Shown one piece after another: positions 23,473 through 23,478 of a DNA stretch of 23,478 bases. How positions within the stretch are numbered: position 1 is the stretch's first letter; each line of letters opens with the position of its first letter. The notes below the pieces were generated by a model. That model saw nothing but the letters and a program-made list of their open reading frames with translations. It was not told the origin of the DNA and ran no database searches. The DNA comes from an uncultured Prevotella sp. (GTDB lineage: Bacteria; Bacteroidota; Bacteroidia; Bacteroidales; Bacteroidaceae). The DNA is taken from contig CAJOHP010000019.1 of assembly GCA_905234355.1 (NCBI GenBank), positions 1 to 23,478 of the forward strand. The letters are read 5' to 3'. The translations under genes were made by a program, and so were the position numbers.

Positions 23473-23478
23473 TATCTT
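23473..23478 (+). promoter_or_regulatory. Possible -7 element cut by the right edge
   Basis: The window ends in TATCTT; if the next bases are TG this is a full TAnnTTTG -7 box, like that of the AraC-type gene. Only six of eight bases can be seen. Confidence 0.3.

Overview
The window looks like a polysaccharide utilisation locus (PUL) from a GC-rich member of the Bacteroidales, most likely Prevotellaceae. The evidence is two SusC/SusD pairs, promoters of the TAnnTTTG type (the Bacteroidetes -7 element), lipoproteins with acidic residues just after the lipobox cysteine, a C-terminal CYDLQGR-type tail on the glycosidase, and weak or absent Shine-Dalgarno sequences. The genus call is inference only.

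Layout, left to right. (1) Positions 1-1853, minus strand: the N-terminal 617 codons of a large sensor with two-component-regulator propeller repeats, almost certainly a hybrid two-component system (HTCS). It runs off the left edge. (2) Positions 1945-3527, minus strand: an AAA-ATPase-like/PD-(D/E)XK gene broken by a one-base loss in a G run at 2638-2641. (3) Positions 3528-3978: a non-coding stretch with a strong minus-strand terminator, a stray promoter-like element, a hairpin and a possible 27-codon orphan ORF. (4) Positions 3979-22158, minus strand: eight tightly spaced genes read from right to left. They are a four-domain fasciclin (FAS1) lipoprotein, SusC, SusD, two further FAS1 lipoproteins, a second SusC, a second SusD and one GH30 glycoside hydrolase. 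Gaps are 6-76 nt, I see no internal TAnnTTTG promoter in the gaps, and a classic terminator follows the last gene. (5) Positions 22159-22735: a regulatory intergenic region with the PUL promoter, a direct repeat with a 21-bp period, an array of hairpin-forming repeats in both orientations, and a divergent promoter. (6) Positions 22736-23329, plus strand: a small membrane-anchored AraC-type regulator. (7) The last 149 bases hold another direct repeat with a 21-bp period and the edge of a possible promoter for a gene beyond the window.

How the genes may work together (inference): the FAS1 lipoproteins and SusD proteins would sit on the outer surface and bind a polymer, the secreted GH30 enzyme would cut it, and the two SusC channels would import the fragments through TonB energy. 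The AraC protein and/or the HTCS would switch on the one promoter. The unusual aspects are that three multi-domain FAS1 lipoproteins each lie upstream of a SusC (where SusE/F-type binding proteins normally lie downstream of SusD), that there is only one enzyme for two import pairs, and that the GH30 enzyme resembles the glucuronoxylanase subfamily but appears to lack its glucuronate-binding arginine. Several signal peptides in the operon also appear to contain, or to be copied from, intergenic repeat DNA.
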